A stretch of 64,000 nt of DNA from Mya arenaria. Taxonomy: Eukaryota; Mollusca; Bivalvia; Myida; Myidae. Shown here piece by piece: positions 35,444 to 48,675 of the stretch (within the stretch, counting starts at the first letter, position 1; each line of letters begins with the position of its first letter). The stretch covers positions 34,960,598 through 35,024,597 of the forward strand of contig NC_069138.1 in NCBI RefSeq assembly GCF_026914265.1. The letters are read 5' to 3'. Under the pieces are notes generated by a model. It saw only the letters and a program-made list of their open reading frames with translations. It made no database searches and had not been told where the DNA came from. A program made the translations under genes and the position numbers.

Positions 35444-37006
35444 ATAATTGTGTTCAAATGATGTCTTTGTTATAGCGTTATTTATTTATTTTTAAACTGT
35501 CTATGCTTTTTAACCCGGGTTCCAGCTGAGTAATATACAGTGTTCTTGTGAATTGTGTTTTTTGTAAGAATTATGTTTTTGCCAAAGCGTTATTCTTGGT
35601 AACTGTTTTAACTCACCACCTGGTTTATTGCGTCTGGGTGCGTCTTAAGAGTCGTGTTATGGCATTGACTTAAAGATTGCATAACAATCATGGAACCTAT
35701 GAATCTTAAGAAGAATGTTTACCGGTTATGAAGTTGTTGATCTGAGTTTGTGGCTCTGAAAGTATATTTATTTCCCGTGATAGTTTTGTAAATAATATGT
35801 TACTGTTTCTAAGTACAACCTGTACTTTTGATGAACATTCATCGACTATGCAGTATGGGCGAAATTATGGCCTTTGCTTTTGTTACAAAGGTGGGAAGTG
35901 AGGCATCTTTGTCGTTTGGACACATTTGTAGATTTCATTCAGTGTATGAACAGTTGCTGATGAAATAGTGTGTTTTCCATAGCTAGAATAACTGTTAAAC
36001 TGGTTGTACGGCGCTGGTATTCATTAAACAGCTTAAGTCATTTTTAAAAGTTTTTACTAGATACTAGTAAAGAAATATTGTTTGATTTTTCTGTTATTTA
36101 GATTAAAGTCTATGAAAAGAAAGTATTTTTTGACATATTGAAAACATTGAAGCATTTGGCAAGGGTTATACTTAAACAAGAGGTACTTTTTTATGAAATG
36201 ACTTTAGACAGTTTATGGATACGGACCCTGATGTTTTCCATACGACATTGATCATGTGCATACTAATGATTTTGTATTAATATGTTTACAGACATATTTG
36301 TTTTTGTGTTTTGTCTGGATCCATATATTATGTAATAATGCTTTTGCACGGTTTATTTCAAAATATTTTGTAAACCTTAAATCAGTATTTTAAGCAGAGT
36401 ACGTTGTTAGTTGCCTGTTATCAATAAATATAAAACACTAGATTCCGTCCTAAGTTCTTTGCCTGTCACTAAAGCAAGTAATGATGTCTCAAAGTTAATT
36501 ACATCTTATAAATTTTGTAAACCGATAAACCATCGAAAAAGGCACCAGACTCACGAGACTATGTCACATGATTCAAGATTGATTTAATTATGAGTGGCGG
36601 TATGGCTTGAAGGGGAGGGGATGGTTTGGATGTATGAAAGTTTTGGTCTTTAGAAGTATGAATATTTGGATAATTTGATATGGCGGATAATATGGCAGAC
36701 AACTTTCCGAATATATTAGAAACAAAAATGCAATGAGGAAAGCAACTGTCAAAATTAAATTATATATCTAATAATAAATAAGATGGTATTGTACAAATAT
36801 AAAATAATCACATACATACAACATTATTTCCATCTCATTTAAATTATCCGGATTTAAATCAAATTTGTGTTTATGCAAAAAGCGGTTGGCCCACAAGTTA
36901 TTTATGACATAAGTGACTACTTTCCCTTTAAAAAAAATATGTCGATTTGCTGACCTGTTAAATGTTGTTGATTAAAAAGCAAAATAAAATTGCGTTCACA
37001 TGTATG
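35444..37006. other. Long 3' untranslated/intergenic sequence
   Basis: No second gene seen. 'tttttgccaaagcgtta' near 35576 recurs after the RING relic near 45755, supporting shared ancestry of the two 3' flanks. Confidence 0.55.
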
Positions 37007-37660
37007 GTGTGTTATTGTGTCGCCTGAAAAGACGACATATAGGGGTTACTTTTGTCGGCGGTGTCGGCGGCGGCGTCCGCGTCCCATTTTCGCTTGTCCG
37101 GGGTATATCTCCTAAACTATTAGTGGTATCAACTTGAAACTTTATATGTACATAGATCTAATTGAGGGCAAGTGCAGTGCACAAGAACTGTTACGATTGC
37201 TTCCATATTTTTAGAGTTATTGCCCTTTGTTATTTTTTAGCTTTAAGTTTTGTCCGGGGCATATCTTGTAGAATATAAGAGTTATCAACTTGAAACTTCA
37301 TATGTAGATAGATCTAATTGAGGGCAAGTGCAGTGCACAATAACAGTAACTCCTGCTTCCATTTTTTTTTTAAATTATTGCCCTTTGTTAATTTTCATGC
37401 TTAAAGTTTTGTCCGGGGCATATCTTGAAGAATATAAGAGGTATCAACTTGAAACTTCATATGTAGATAGATCTCATTGAGGGCAAGTGCAGTGCACAAT
37501 AACAGTAACTCTTGCTTCCATATTTTTAAAATTATTGCCCTTTGTTAATTATCATGCTTAAAGTTTTGTCCGGGGCATATCTTGAAGAATATAAGAGGTA
37601 TCAACTTGAAACTTCATAGCTAGATACATCTCATTGAGGGCAAGTGCAGTGCAATGCTGT
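37007..37660. repeat. Bivalve-type tandem element, about 157-bp unit, four copies
   Basis: The motif 'gtccggggcatatcttg' recurs at about 37096, 37251, 37411 and 37567, each followed by 'tatcaacttgaaacttcata' and 'gagggcaagtgcagtgcac'. The first unit is preceded by a (ggcggc)-rich lead, 'gtcggcggcggcgtccgcg'. It separates unit 1 from unit 2 of the TLDc-GTPase/RING cluster. Confidence 0.85.
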
Positions 37661-38127
37661 TTATCTGATCGTTTTAAAATTGTTCCTTTCAGTGTTTACG
37701 CATTATTCTGAATTTGAAATTGACAAATGTTGCCAGGCTCGGGGTTAAGGTTATGAAAACAACTATTTGATTTGTTGTTTAAACTACTTTCGATTTCGAC
37801 GAAGACGGGTGCAACCTTTTGCCAATGTTAACCGATCTCCATTGTCTCCATACTTCTTCATCAGCGTCTTTTATGCAGCAAAACCCATCACTGTTAACGT
37901 GTTTATACATGATATTCATATGACCTCTGTTTGCTGCAATCGTGGAGGTTGCCATAGCAACAGCCGAATTTAAAAAAAAATATATACGAATTTGACGCTA
38001 TTTTATTACAAGTTGTTGAAAATATTTCCCGATGTTTTGTGCGATGTTGGAATGAAATGGAAACCTTTACTTCAGCCGATTGCTGCTATACTAAAAGTGA
38101 CATCAAAAAGTAATTTTTTTATCCACG

Positions 38128-38281
38128 ACCTTTTATTAGTCATTCTAAAATGCCGTCCAGGCTTTTTTTATGATGGTAAGGCTAACCATCATAAATAAAA
38201 GCCTGGACGGCATTTAAGAATGACTAGGCTAACCATCATAAAAAAAGCCTGGACGGCATTTTAGAATGACTAGACCTTTTA
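38128..38281. mobile_element. Foldback MITE with 8-bp target duplication
   Basis: A 138-bp element (38136-38273) is flanked by exact 8-bp repeats ACCTTTTA (38128-38135 and 38274-38281), the duplication length of hAT elements. Ends are 'ttagtcattctaaaatgccg' and its complement. The right arm is present twice in tandem, giving one left arm and two right arms, so the element can form two alternative hairpins. Confidence 0.8.
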
Positions 38282-38639
38282 TGTACATGCATGTGTAGTA
38301 TAGGTCTTGGAAGGGCTACTTTTTTGCATTTTGTGAGGTAAAATTCTATAATTTATTTATTTATTTATTAATCATCGATTACTTTTGTTATACGGCTAAT
38401 ATTGTTTTTAATATTATAGATCTGTTTCCAAACAGGGAAGTGTTCCAATTTCGTCAGAATCGGTTGTTTCTCCCATAAGTGTACGTGTCTTGTAGGTCAT
38501 TTGCACTAGTAACATAAACCACAGGTATTATCTTAGGTATTGAACCACATGCCCTGGTACCCGCGTGTTCTTTGTTGAATGCTTAAAGCTCGTTTATTTT
38601 TTATTTTGTTATTCCTCCGCAACGATATTTTTTGTCTTT

Positions 38640-40940
38640 GTGGATACAGATACCAAGCCAGTATTTATATGCCTTCAGCAGTTAAATATATACAAACTGC
38701 AAAACTTCAATCCACTGTATCAAATTCCGATAATTCCGATGATTTTATGAATCATTTTAAAAATCTTCTTGATGGTGAAACATTCTCAAATGATGTCATT
38801 GATAACGGTCAAAATGATGAAAACGTTAATATAGATCAGTTAGATGATGATTTTACGTTAGAAGAAGTTGTAAAAGAAATAAGTTCATTAAAAAGAGGTA
38901 AAAGCGGTGGTGTGGATGATTTAACGCCTGAAATGTTTATTGAATGCAGTGATGTTTTCGCACCAATTTTCTGTAAACTTTTTAATTATATGTATGTAAA
39001 CTGTGTTTACCCCCAAAGCTGGACAAAAGGTATAATTGTACCATTGCCTAAAAAGGGAAATCTTAATGAAGTTAACAATTATAGAGGAATAACCCTTACA
39101 AGTATATTTTCTAAATTATTTTCTATATTGCTGGATAACCGATTGCGGAAATGGGCAGATGATGTTAGCCTTCTCACAGATTGTCAATATGGATTTAGAG
39201 GCAAAAGAAGTACTGTAGACGCTATTTTTGTATTGTCATCTATTATTAATAAGGTTATACACTATGATAAGCGAAAGTTGTACTGTGCCTTTATTGACTT
39301 TCGTAAGGCATTCGATGTCGAAATGGTATATGGTACAAATTATTACAATATGGTGCATCTACAAAACTTGTATCAATGCTTAAAAAGATTTATGAAGAAG
39401 TAAAGTCATGTGTACGTGTTAAATCGCAATATAGTGATTATTTTAACAGTAATATGGGTGTCAAACAAGATGAACCCCTTTCACCACTTTTATTTCTGTT
39501 TTTTATAAATGATATGGAAGAGTATCTAAAAATAGATAATATTGACTTTATCACTATCGAAGAAATCCAACTATTCATGTTGTTGTTTGCAGATGATACT
39601 GTTTTATTTTCATATACAGAAAATGGACTTCAACAATTACTTAACAAATTACACGACTGATGTAATATTTGGGGTATATCTGTAAATATAGACAAAAGTT
39701 TCGTAATGGTTTGTAAAAAGGGAAACAGAATAGAAAATGTTAATTTGCAATATGATGGTCATAAATTGGATGCTGTTAACAAATTTATCTATCTAGGTAT
39801 TACTTTATCACAAAATGGAACCTATTTGCAAGCGCAAACGAAGTTATCGGAGCAGGCACTTCGTGCCTTGTTTTCATTGAATAATCTTTTTGATGTTATG
39901 CTTTTAGATATACGTGATAAACTGAAACTATTTGATTGTATGATAATTCCTATTCTTAATTATGGTTCTGAAGTATGGGGCTTTCATAAAGCCCAAGATA
40001 TCGAGAGAGTACAACTAAAATTCTTAAAACAAATTTTAGGTGTAAGACAGCAATCATGCAATGCTGCAGTTTATGGTGAATTAGCAAGATTCCCATTAAG
40101 TTTGTTTAGGAAAATACGAATTATCACGTACTGGTTCAAGGTTAAACGTTATCCCGAGTCTCTTATGTATAAGGTATTTAATATGAAATCTGTTAATGGC
40201 GAATATATAAACACGTGGACAGTTAATCTGAAACAGTTGTTGAACGAGCTTGGATTTGCTTATTTATTTACATGTGATAATGTAACGAATATACAGATAG
40301 AAGCTGTCGTTAGAAGAATATATGATACTTACTTACAACAATGGTATACAAATGTTAGAAATTCAGACAAGCTACAGTGTTATGTTAATTTTAAACAAGA
40401 TTTTGCAATTGAAAAATATATAATTTGCAATAATAGCAATAAGTTAAGGATACTTCTTACTAGATTTAGATGTTCGGCATACAACCTTAATATTGAAGAA
40501 GGAAGATATAGAAATATAAACCGAGAAGATAGAAAAGGTAATAAATGTAATATGAATGTGGTAGAAAATGAATATCACTTTTTATTAGTGTGTCCTCATT
40601 ATTTGGATTTACGTACAAAATATATACCCAGGTATTATATTCACTGGCCTAATATGACCAAATTTAATAACTTGATGTCCTGTAATAATGATAAAATATT
40701 GAATAATATTGCTACTTATTTATCATTCGCTACGGATAGAAGAAATGCTGCTTAGCATAATTAACATGTCTAAATACATTGCATGCATAGTTATAGTTCA
40801 TACTTTTCTCCTTAAGATTAAATGTTGTAAAAATGATCTCATATTTTCACTCTATTTTGTTGTCATTAATGCCATCTCGTATGTTCTTTGTGTACTGGCA
40901 ATGTTCTAATTGAATTTGCTAATAAAACTTTGACTTGATA
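38640..40940 (+). mobile_element. Non-LTR retrotransposon (LINE), 5'-truncated
   Basis: Reverse transcriptase in three frames: 38579-39403 holds PLPKKGNLNEVNNYRGITL and AFIDFRKAFD (motif A), 39376-39660 holds the PLSPLLFLFFINDM block and LLFADDTVLFS (motif C), and 39706-40755 holds the C-terminal part with a Cys/His tail (ENEYHFLLVCPHYLDLR). One frame change just after motif A and one in-frame stop (39658-39660) interrupt it. The endonuclease domain is missing, so the element is truncated at its 5' end. The 3' end near 40936 ('aaaactttgacttg') abuts sequence homologous to 48723, so the insertion is younger than the duplication that made units 2 and 3. The clade is not assigned. Confidence 0.88.
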
Positions 40941-41172
40941 TGCAATAATTATGGTTAATTTGTTTACAAAAATGCTGTTTAAAATGTGTTCTTAAATGGC
41001 CTTGAGAATGCAGGAAAATAGGCGCTTATTTACATTGAAAAGGTACATTAACTATTGTTTTCTCACAGTGAATGTCACAATCAAGAAATGAATAGTATAT
41101 ATGTATAGCCATAAAATGCCACGGTATATTCAATACTTTTAAATGACAATGCCTTTCAGAAAAAAAAACGCA

Positions 41173-44100
41173 ATGCCTGGAAGATTGAAAGAGGAAGATA
41201 TGATACAACTCGAAGAATGGATAGAAACAGGATCAAAACACTTTACGTTGATACATAGCATCTTTCGAGATGGGTGTAGCCCTGCCACATTTCATCAGCG
41301 GTGCGACAATCAAGGACCGACTGTGACCGTGCTTTACAACACACAAGGGTCGGTATTTGGAGGCTATACAAGTGTCAGTTTTTCACGGGATTCTTTTTAC
41401 GATTACCGGCAAGTACAAGATAACGCCGCTTTTTTGTTTCAACTCTATGTTGATGGAAAGGCTACAGCCAATAAGTTCCCAGTCAATGATAAAAATAATG
41501 CAGTTTACGACGGCAACGATCGAGGTCCATCTTTTGGGGAAAAAGGTGCGGATTTCTCAACGTTTACGGGGAATATTGCGAAACGGTTCAATGTATTCAT
41601 TTGGTTCCACGTTTGATTGCGGAGGTACAAGCACAATTGACGTTTGCAATAACAATATGACAGTTTTTGATATGGAAGTTTACCTTGTTACAGGTAATTT
41701 GAGCTTTATGCCATATACCATACTAGTATGTCATATATGTCACGTGTCAAATTGTCAGAAGAAACGTTCATATATGTTAGTTCAGAGTAAAAACATTTTA
41801 TTTGTTGATAAATGTTATATACATGTTTTATTTACGGTGTTATTGTGTTATATTTGCATTAATGGCGCTATGCAATGTTTTATTTAGAGTCTAGACAAGC
41901 CATCGACACTTCGTGGAGGAAGATATCCAACGACGTAAGATTATTTATTATTCTTATATATGAGGGAACATGTGGTTATGGTTATAATAAATTCTATGTG
42001 GCAACTTGATGTTTTGGTAACAATAATATATTCTCGAGGGAACATGATGTTCTTGTAATAATATATTCTATGAGGGAACACGATGTTATGGTAAGAATAT
42101 ATTCTTTGAGGGAACATGATGATCTGGTAACAATATGTTCAATGAGGGAACACGTTTTGGTAACAATATATTCTTTGAGGGAACATGATGATCTGGTAAC
42201 AGTATGATCAATGAGGGAACACGTTTTGGTAACAATATATTCTTCGAGGGAACATGATGATCTGGTAACAATATGTTCAATTAGGGAACACGTTGTTCTG
42301 GTAATAATATGTTCAATGAAGGAACATGATGTTCTTGTAATAATATGTGTTATCAGGTAAATTGTTGAAGGCATGGCTGCCTTTAAAAAAATCGAAGTGA
42401 ACTTTTTTTATTAAAATATCGCAGTAAAAAAATGTATATAGAATGCATCAGAATTCACCCATTCCAGACTTGATATAGCCAAACCTTTGGTTTGTGTCAT
42501 CCTTTGATTTATTATCAGAGTTTTTTCAAAGACAGTGGACGGTTTTATTGATGAGATATCGTCACTGAAACTAGATAAAGATCAGCCTGGATCGAAAATC
42601 GGATTCTTTTGCTGGGTCCAGTTGGAAGCGGAAAATCGAGCTTTATCAACACTTCCTGCTCCGCGGTTTTGGGGCGAATTGTACAAAAGGCTATCTGTGG
42701 CACTGGAAGGCACAGTGTCACAAGAAGGGTAAGTAAATGCCAAGATACGGTGCTTGTTGATATAGATTCAAGATGCGGGTAAATAAATATCCAGAAGGTG
42801 ATGGCCGATGTGGAGTCATAATTAAATAAATTGAAGCGTTTACCGATAGTTTTTACAGTAGATGTTGATACTTTTATACCTCAAAAGACCTTATACCAAA
42901 TAAGGTTGTTGTTGCTGGTAGTCTACTTTAAAAAAACATATCCGTGTATAGTACACAACTTATGTGTATTGATCTTTATCATAATTGCTGGCTGCTATCT
43001 ATCATATATAAGATCTGCTGTGCAGTTCTGGAGGTTGTATTATAGAAATGATATAATGATAAGCTAATGTTATTTTTTAGGTTTACTTTTTCAAATAATA
43101 ATCAGATTATTATAACAATGCTTTAGAATAAGAATAATGTGATATGCTATATAGAATAGCCCATTAATATGATTATACATGATGCCTCATAAAATGGATA
43201 TTACATTTAAAGTAGATTGAAATATATCAGTTATATATACATATTTATAGTCTGTTTAAATTGTTAATAATTCAAATATATTGTATGTTCAAGAATTCGA
43301 TAGGTATTATGAGATTATCAACTCTAAATGACCCTGAACCAATAAACATATACACAGGAAATGACACCTGCTGTGAGACCAGTACAATAAACGAGGGGTG
43401 CACAGCAGGGAATTATCATGCCAAACATTCCTTAAACAATGCCTTTAAAATGAAATAGATGTGTTATAAATCAAACTTTACTGCTTTTGGGTTTCTCTTT
43501 ATGTTCTCACACTGCATTACCATTCGACTTTGCTTTCACATTGCAAAGCTTTATTTCAGTACACATCGTTTATTCCACGGACGAAATCTGGATATTGCTT
43601 ACCAATCCGACTGTGTGACACTTCCGGATACTCGGAGGACCTCGGACCTGATGCAATCGAGTGCAATTACTTACTGGATGGCCACATTAAAGAGAATTTT
43701 AAGGTGTTTAATAGGGCCGCAAAATAATAAAGTGTAATCATATTAATTAATCGTACATGTTATTTTACAGAATATGTAGATGTTATTTTCAACCACGAAA
43801 ACCCTATATGAAACGTCATTTCTATGTTAACCCATCGGTGTTTCAGTTTCATAAATAACTGGTTTCAACTTCAACATACATTTGGATATTTGTAAATATA
43901 TAATGAAAACATTCAATTACTAATAATACAAGTTAATGGAACTAAGTTACATTGATTTTTCTCACTGCCTTTGTGAACAAAAACACATACATGTTTATAA
44001 TAATTTATTTATATGTAGTTTATACCATTAGAACATTCACTTTACATGTATTTATATTAACTATGAGTTGTATTATATTTGTAGACACCCGTGGCAAGAA

Positions 44101-45083
44101 TATATGTATACACATGAGTATTAAGTCGATCCACGTCTTGATAACATGTTCTGTTCTGTTAATTAGTATTGACCAACAGATGATTTTGCTTATCCTTTTT
44201 GTGATAGGATAATAGCAAGAACGTCGTCTTAAAAAATGAAACTTTAAGCATTTGATTGAAAGTTAACAAACACTTTTATGAACAGTTTCCTGACCGGGAG
44301 CACATCCAGACGGACTCTGCTGACTTTGTTGTGAGCCCAAAGCCGGGGGACAAAGTCAGATGTGGGGTGTTTGTGATCGCAGCGACAGATCTAGACGATG
44401 ACAGACGTGGAATATTTAAAAAAATTGTCAGTCAAAAGGAACTGATGGAGGAAAAAGGTAGATTTTTAAAGAATGTTTTTTGTAATAAATTTCATTTCGG
44501 ATTGTCATGCACCAAAGGGACAATATATATAGCCTTCAATCACCAATGGCGACGTAGCCGCGTTTCTCTTAATAACGATACAAGGTCACACATTGATTAT
44601 TCTATTCAATATTTTATTTAGGCGTACATTAAGATTTTATTTGGATTTAACATCATCTTTTACCAATCTTGTTCATGTGACTGAGTTCCCTTCGCATTCG
44701 ATGTGATGTTTTAAATGCAACATCGGTATTGTTTATTGTTCTCAGTAAAAACTAAAAAGCCATACATTGAAATTACAGGGATTCCAAGCGTTGTTGTTCT
44801 TACAAAAGTGGACAAATTGTGCAAAGATGCTTCCCATGTATACAAGAGCAGTGATGTGAAAGAGGCTGTGGACACAGCTTCGTCTTTGCTCGGCATATCT
44901 CGTAACAATATATTTCCTTTGAAAAACTACGAAGACGAGGTAGAGATTGACGAGGTCGTTAATAATATGGCGTTCACCATACTGAAACACATCATTTATC
45001 GCGCACTGGATGGAATGGAGCCTGTCGGCGACCAGTGTACCCACACTGCTGCTTTGGAAACGACCGAATCTGATGTTCTTTAA
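41173..45083 (+). pseudogene. IFI44-like TLDc + GTPase gene, unit 2 (damaged)
   Basis: Second copy of the TLDc-GTPase gene, exon for exon: 41173-41693 (TLDc: IHSIFRDGCSP, QRCDNQGPTVTVLYN), 41888-41934 (linker, DTSWRKISND), about 42528-42728 (P-loop GPVGSGKSS), 43560-43703 (CDTSGY), 44286-44457 and 44779-45083 (LTKVD, ending ETTESDVL). Exons 4 and 6 match the fixed sizes and phases of unit 1. A one-base gain near 41578-41586 shifts the TLDc frame, and a one-base loss near 42597 shifts the frame just before the P-loop. The acceptor of exon 3 is unclear. As read, no full-length protein is made from the start codon. The splice sites and the last three exons look intact, so decay is recent, or some changes are sequence errors. 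Translation was chosen to start at 41173 by comparison with unit 1; an in-frame ATG at 41143 also exists, overlapping a likely leader acceptor. Confidence 0.78.
41965..42360. repeat. Minisatellite in intron 2 of the unit-2 gene
   Basis: About eleven copies of a 30-36 bp unit built on 'gagggaacatgatg' plus 'ctggtaacaatat'. Some units end 'cacgttttggtaaca', giving an alternating higher-order pattern in the centre. Confidence 0.85.
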
Positions 45084-45129
45084 ACACATGGAGTAATTTT
45101 AGAAAAAATGTAAAAAGAAACAAAGCACT

Positions 45130-45330
45130 ACTATTTGCAGTAGACTTAATTAGGGGTGCCATTCGGCGAGTGCTCAGATGAGAGTGTTAGTCATTTTAGG
45201 TTGGAACATAGTGCAGATACAGATTGTTACACAGGTTAGAGCTTCCCCGGTTCTTTAACGTGCACCAGTGTACAGCTCTGTCACATGGGACCCCTATTTA
45301 ACGTCTCTCCCGGAAGACGATTATTATTTT
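45130..45330. repeat. Dispersed-repeat-like segment
   Basis: Contains 'ttctttaacgtgcaccagtg' and 'catgggacccctatttaac', phrases I associate with a dispersed repeat in molluscan DNA. Ends were not found, and no second copy is in the window. Confidence 0.3.
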
Positions 45331-45659
45331 TGTAGTAATGCAGCAGGTTATCGAACCTGTATATATGTGTATATGGCCGGTTAAGAATACCAGTAATCTT
45401 TACATTTCACTACAATGCAAAAGATCGCGTAGAGATTTCAATTACAAAATGTATGTAGTTAAACGTTACGACTTTACTGTTGGGAATCTTATTTATGCAA
45501 TCATACTCTTCAATGGCAATCAATTTAAACTAAATAATACACAATATACGTTAAAACGCTACTATTATTTAGTAGTATTGTTTAAAATGTTACGATCTGT
45601 TTCTACTGATAAACCGGCATACGTCCGAGGTTGTTCTCGATGGAAAATGGCCACGAAAA

Positions 45660-45760
45660 GTTCCGAATGGCCACACCCACATGTGTGTAAGGCGTGCACG
45701 AGGGACATGAGGAGCCGGTTGGAGTAGGTGCCCCATGTGTTAGAGATGTTTTGTATGTGT
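45660..45760 (+). pseudogene. Relic of the single-exon RING gene, unit 2
   Basis: The stretch 'cacacccacatgtgtg' and 'gcgtgcacgaggga' followed by 'gtgccccatgtgttagaga' aligns with the RING-coding end of the intact gene at 35335-35412. Only the second half of the RING (HPHVCKACTR) survives, and the membrane part is gone. It lies about 0.6 kb downstream of the unit-2 GTPase gene, in the same relative order as in unit 1, and is followed by 3' sequence shared with unit 1. Confidence 0.78.
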
Positions 45761-46985
45761 TTGCCAAAGCGTGATCTATAGCATATGTATTGTTGGTGTA
45801 GTTACCAAAACATCCATATGCATTATTTACTTGTTACATGCATTACTTATTTATCACATGCATGCTTTTTTCATTGTTTTCATTCTGTGTTTAAAACGAT
45901 GAGCTGTATATGCTTAAGTTAAATAAACATTATGTTCTGTTCTGTAATACATTTTTGTAATAACATAGACAAAACAGTACAATGCAGCTGTCATCAGTGT
46001 GCCATTGCTAGTCAAACATTGCTTGGTGAAGGGATGTAATCGAAAAATGGTCCTGATTGTATGGCATTGTCTACTAAAGTGAATTTTGCGAAGAATTTCA
46101 AGTTTATGGACCTTAACTCTAGAATAAATAAAACAATATGATTGTTTGCGAAAATCAAAGGAGATGTTATACGCATTTGAAAAGGGAGGGGTAAAACATG
46201 CTTGAGAATAAGTGGTCAGGCAATTGCATATGAACTTGGTCAATGTTTGACACCTTAAGGATCAAACTTATTTGAGAAAAAACCCCACCTCAAACAGTAT
46301 TACCAGTTGTAGTATAAAATGGACAAAGAATGATTATAAGTGAGCGGTCAAAGTAAATGTGTTAACACAGGAAACAACTTTTTAACCTGTGAGTTGACCC
46401 AGTACTAAGTACTACAAGCTTCTTTGTACTACCTTCCAATGCTTAACGCCAGGCAAGCGAGCAACTGCTACCATATTGCACGTCTTTTGGTGTGAAACAG
46501 TCCCGCATTTATCCGGGGACCTTCGCATCCGAAGCGGATGTTTTATCACCGTGATTCCGGGGCGGTCCCGGGATAAATCACTTTATTGTTTCTGAAGCGG
46601 GTGTTTAACCACCGAGCTTACGCCGTAGCAATCCCGGGATATATCACTTTGTTGTTTCCGTCCCGGGGAAAAGGTCCCGACTGTAGCGATCCCGGCATAT
46701 ATATGTATATTCTTTATTGGTCAGTCCCGACCGGGACGGATATCATAAGTCCCGTTTTTTTCTGATTATCAGTCCCAGGTCCCGGGAGATAGTAATAACT
46801 CCCCTTTTTTCTACGCAGAAGGAGGTGTGAAGTACGAAAAATACAATTAAAAAATGATATGCGACAAATTAAGTTTGTGTCATCGTTTTAATTAGTTTGT
46901 ATTATTTGTTACATAGTTATTCCTTTGTATTTGAGTGACGTTTGCCAAACGTTAAGATGGTGTAAGAAATGATTTATTCAATATT
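45761..46985. other. Intergenic; GC-rich repeated phrases at 46500-46800
   Basis: The only notable part is 46500-46800, where 'cccgggataaatcacttt' and 'cccgggatatatcacttt' alternate with 'gaagcgg' phrases. That suggests two to three diverged copies of a unit of about 100 bp, of unknown nature. Confidence 0.4.
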
Positions 46986-48440
46986 AACCTACTTTCGTTT
47001 TCCGTTCATGAATGATGCAACCTTCGCTAATGTTAACCGATGTCCATAAAAGTTAATTTGGGGAGTACCGCGACACCCCACGGCCTATATTTTTCCCGTT
47101 TTAAATTTCTGATCTGAGTGAGGGGCGCACGTCAAGAGGACGCTCCCCTAAGTTACACCCCCTGTATGTTGGCGTCGATTCCTGGTTCCACCCTTTGCTG
47201 TTTGTGGTGTTAGTCCAAATAATTGTACGTTGACGGATTTTTTTTAGATTTTTGATATGGCAAATCCTTCACGTACAAATTGTTTAGTATCAAAAGTGGG
47301 TAGTTGTTCCGATCAGGATTCCGGGTTAAAGCATATAGCGTCTATAAAATATCATAAAAACAAGAAATATTACCAGATAATGTTATTTTATATTAGTTCC
47401 GTACACAAAAAAATAAATATCCAACTTATAATTATGAGTTTGACGGCTTTTTTTCATTTCATTCTGTCAAAACATAACGATATATACATGAAGGGCACCT
47501 GCAAGGCTTTAGGGCACAGTTTTAAATCGCTCGGAACATTTCGGCCATGGCCGAGTTGTTACGATTGTATAACGAGGTCTATCTCGAAGCTTTGTCGGAG
47601 GAGGCCGAGCTATTACGATTGTATCGAGTTGTTCCCCTTCGCATAATTGTTGTCTGTGTCAATCAGCTTTCGTTTTATTGGAAAGGTAAACAACTTGTTT
47701 TAATGCACTAAATGCTTGTTTTGTGCAAAATAACATTTCACTTACATGGTAAAATATGAATATAACTCTTTATGATCAATTTCAACCATAAAATACTTCA
47801 CTTAAAACAATTTCAATATTTTTAAAACACCCCCGTTTTTTGCACATTCCCGTTTAGACGTTAGGGATTGGAAGAATCCCGTATAACACGTCTATTATTT
47901 TAGACTATTTGTGGTGTATGCTTCACTTATCGACGATACTATAGAAGCAACTAGTTTCAAATAATTGATACAAATTTGACGCCAGTATAAAGCCATTTAT
48001 AAAATGTGGAAAATTGCCCGAATATAGAATAAATGTATATGTCATTATTGATGAAAATGGAGTCTTCAGCAAATTGGTGATGTATGAAAAATGACTTTAA
48101 ACTGGTGTTTCTGAATCCGAGGCCACTAATTAAACCATGATATGGTGGACTATTTTTCATGTCGCGAGGCCACGAACATTCTAAAATTACGTGATTTTTT
48201 AAACATCTTTCTATTAAACCACAGCGTATAATGTTTGTTTATATAATATATTTGGTTCCAAGTCATTAATAAGGTATTGCTAAAAAAATGTGTTCCATCG
48301 TCGCCAAAATTGATTATTCCTCCAATGACGGTGTTTTGTAAGTCCTTTGGGTATTTTCTTAGGCGTTGCACCACATGCCCTGTCACCAAAGTAAATGGTT
48401 TGTTCGGTTAGCTGAAATGTATTATCTTTATCAATTACCT
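46986..48440. other. Upstream flank of unit 3, homologous to 37785-38570
   Basis: 'gctaatgttaaccgatgtcc' near 47030 matches 'gccaatgttaaccgatctcc' near 37823. 'accacatgccctgtcacc' near 48370 matches 'accacatgccctggtacc' near 38545. The segments between have diverged. No gene is seen. Confidence 0.55.
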
Positions 48441-48494
48441 CAATTTTTTCATGTTGTGCATGAATTTGAGTGAATAAATGTGTTGACTTGACTT

Positions 48495-48675
48495 GACTTG
48501 TTAGCGCAGTGATTAGCGCATTCGCTTCTCACCTGGGCGACCCGGGTTTGATCCCCGGCCTGTGCTAATGTGAGTTTGGTATGTGGTCACCAAGCCGGAC
48601 ATGTGGGTGCTCTCCGTGTACTCTAGTTTCTCCCAAAATACAAGACCACACTCTCGCGTAAAATCGTGTTAGAGT
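48495..48675 (+). mobile_element. tRNA-derived SINE
   Basis: The head is clear: A box 'tagcgcagtgattagcgc' and B box 'gggtttgatcccc', about 45 nt apart. A body with 'accaagccggacatgtgg' and 'acaagaccacactctcgcg' follows. A (gacttgactt)n tract precedes it. It sits within the upstream flank of unit 3 and is absent at the matching point of unit 2, so it inserted after the duplication. Confidence 0.75.

Noticed and set aside
41994-42374. 126-codon minus-strand frame rich in TRSSCSL
   Set aside because: Read-through of a minisatellite in an intron, on the opposite strand to the gene.
45338-45727. 129-codon plus-strand frame overlapping the RING relic
   Set aside because: Only the last 25 residues resemble a RING. 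The rest is unrelated and the frame is cut by a stop in the RING, so it is treated as a relic.
4808-48560. tRNA genes at 4.8, 5.6 and 48.5 kb
   Set aside because: A and B boxes are present but acceptor and anticodon arms do not pair as in a real tRNA; they fit SINE heads.
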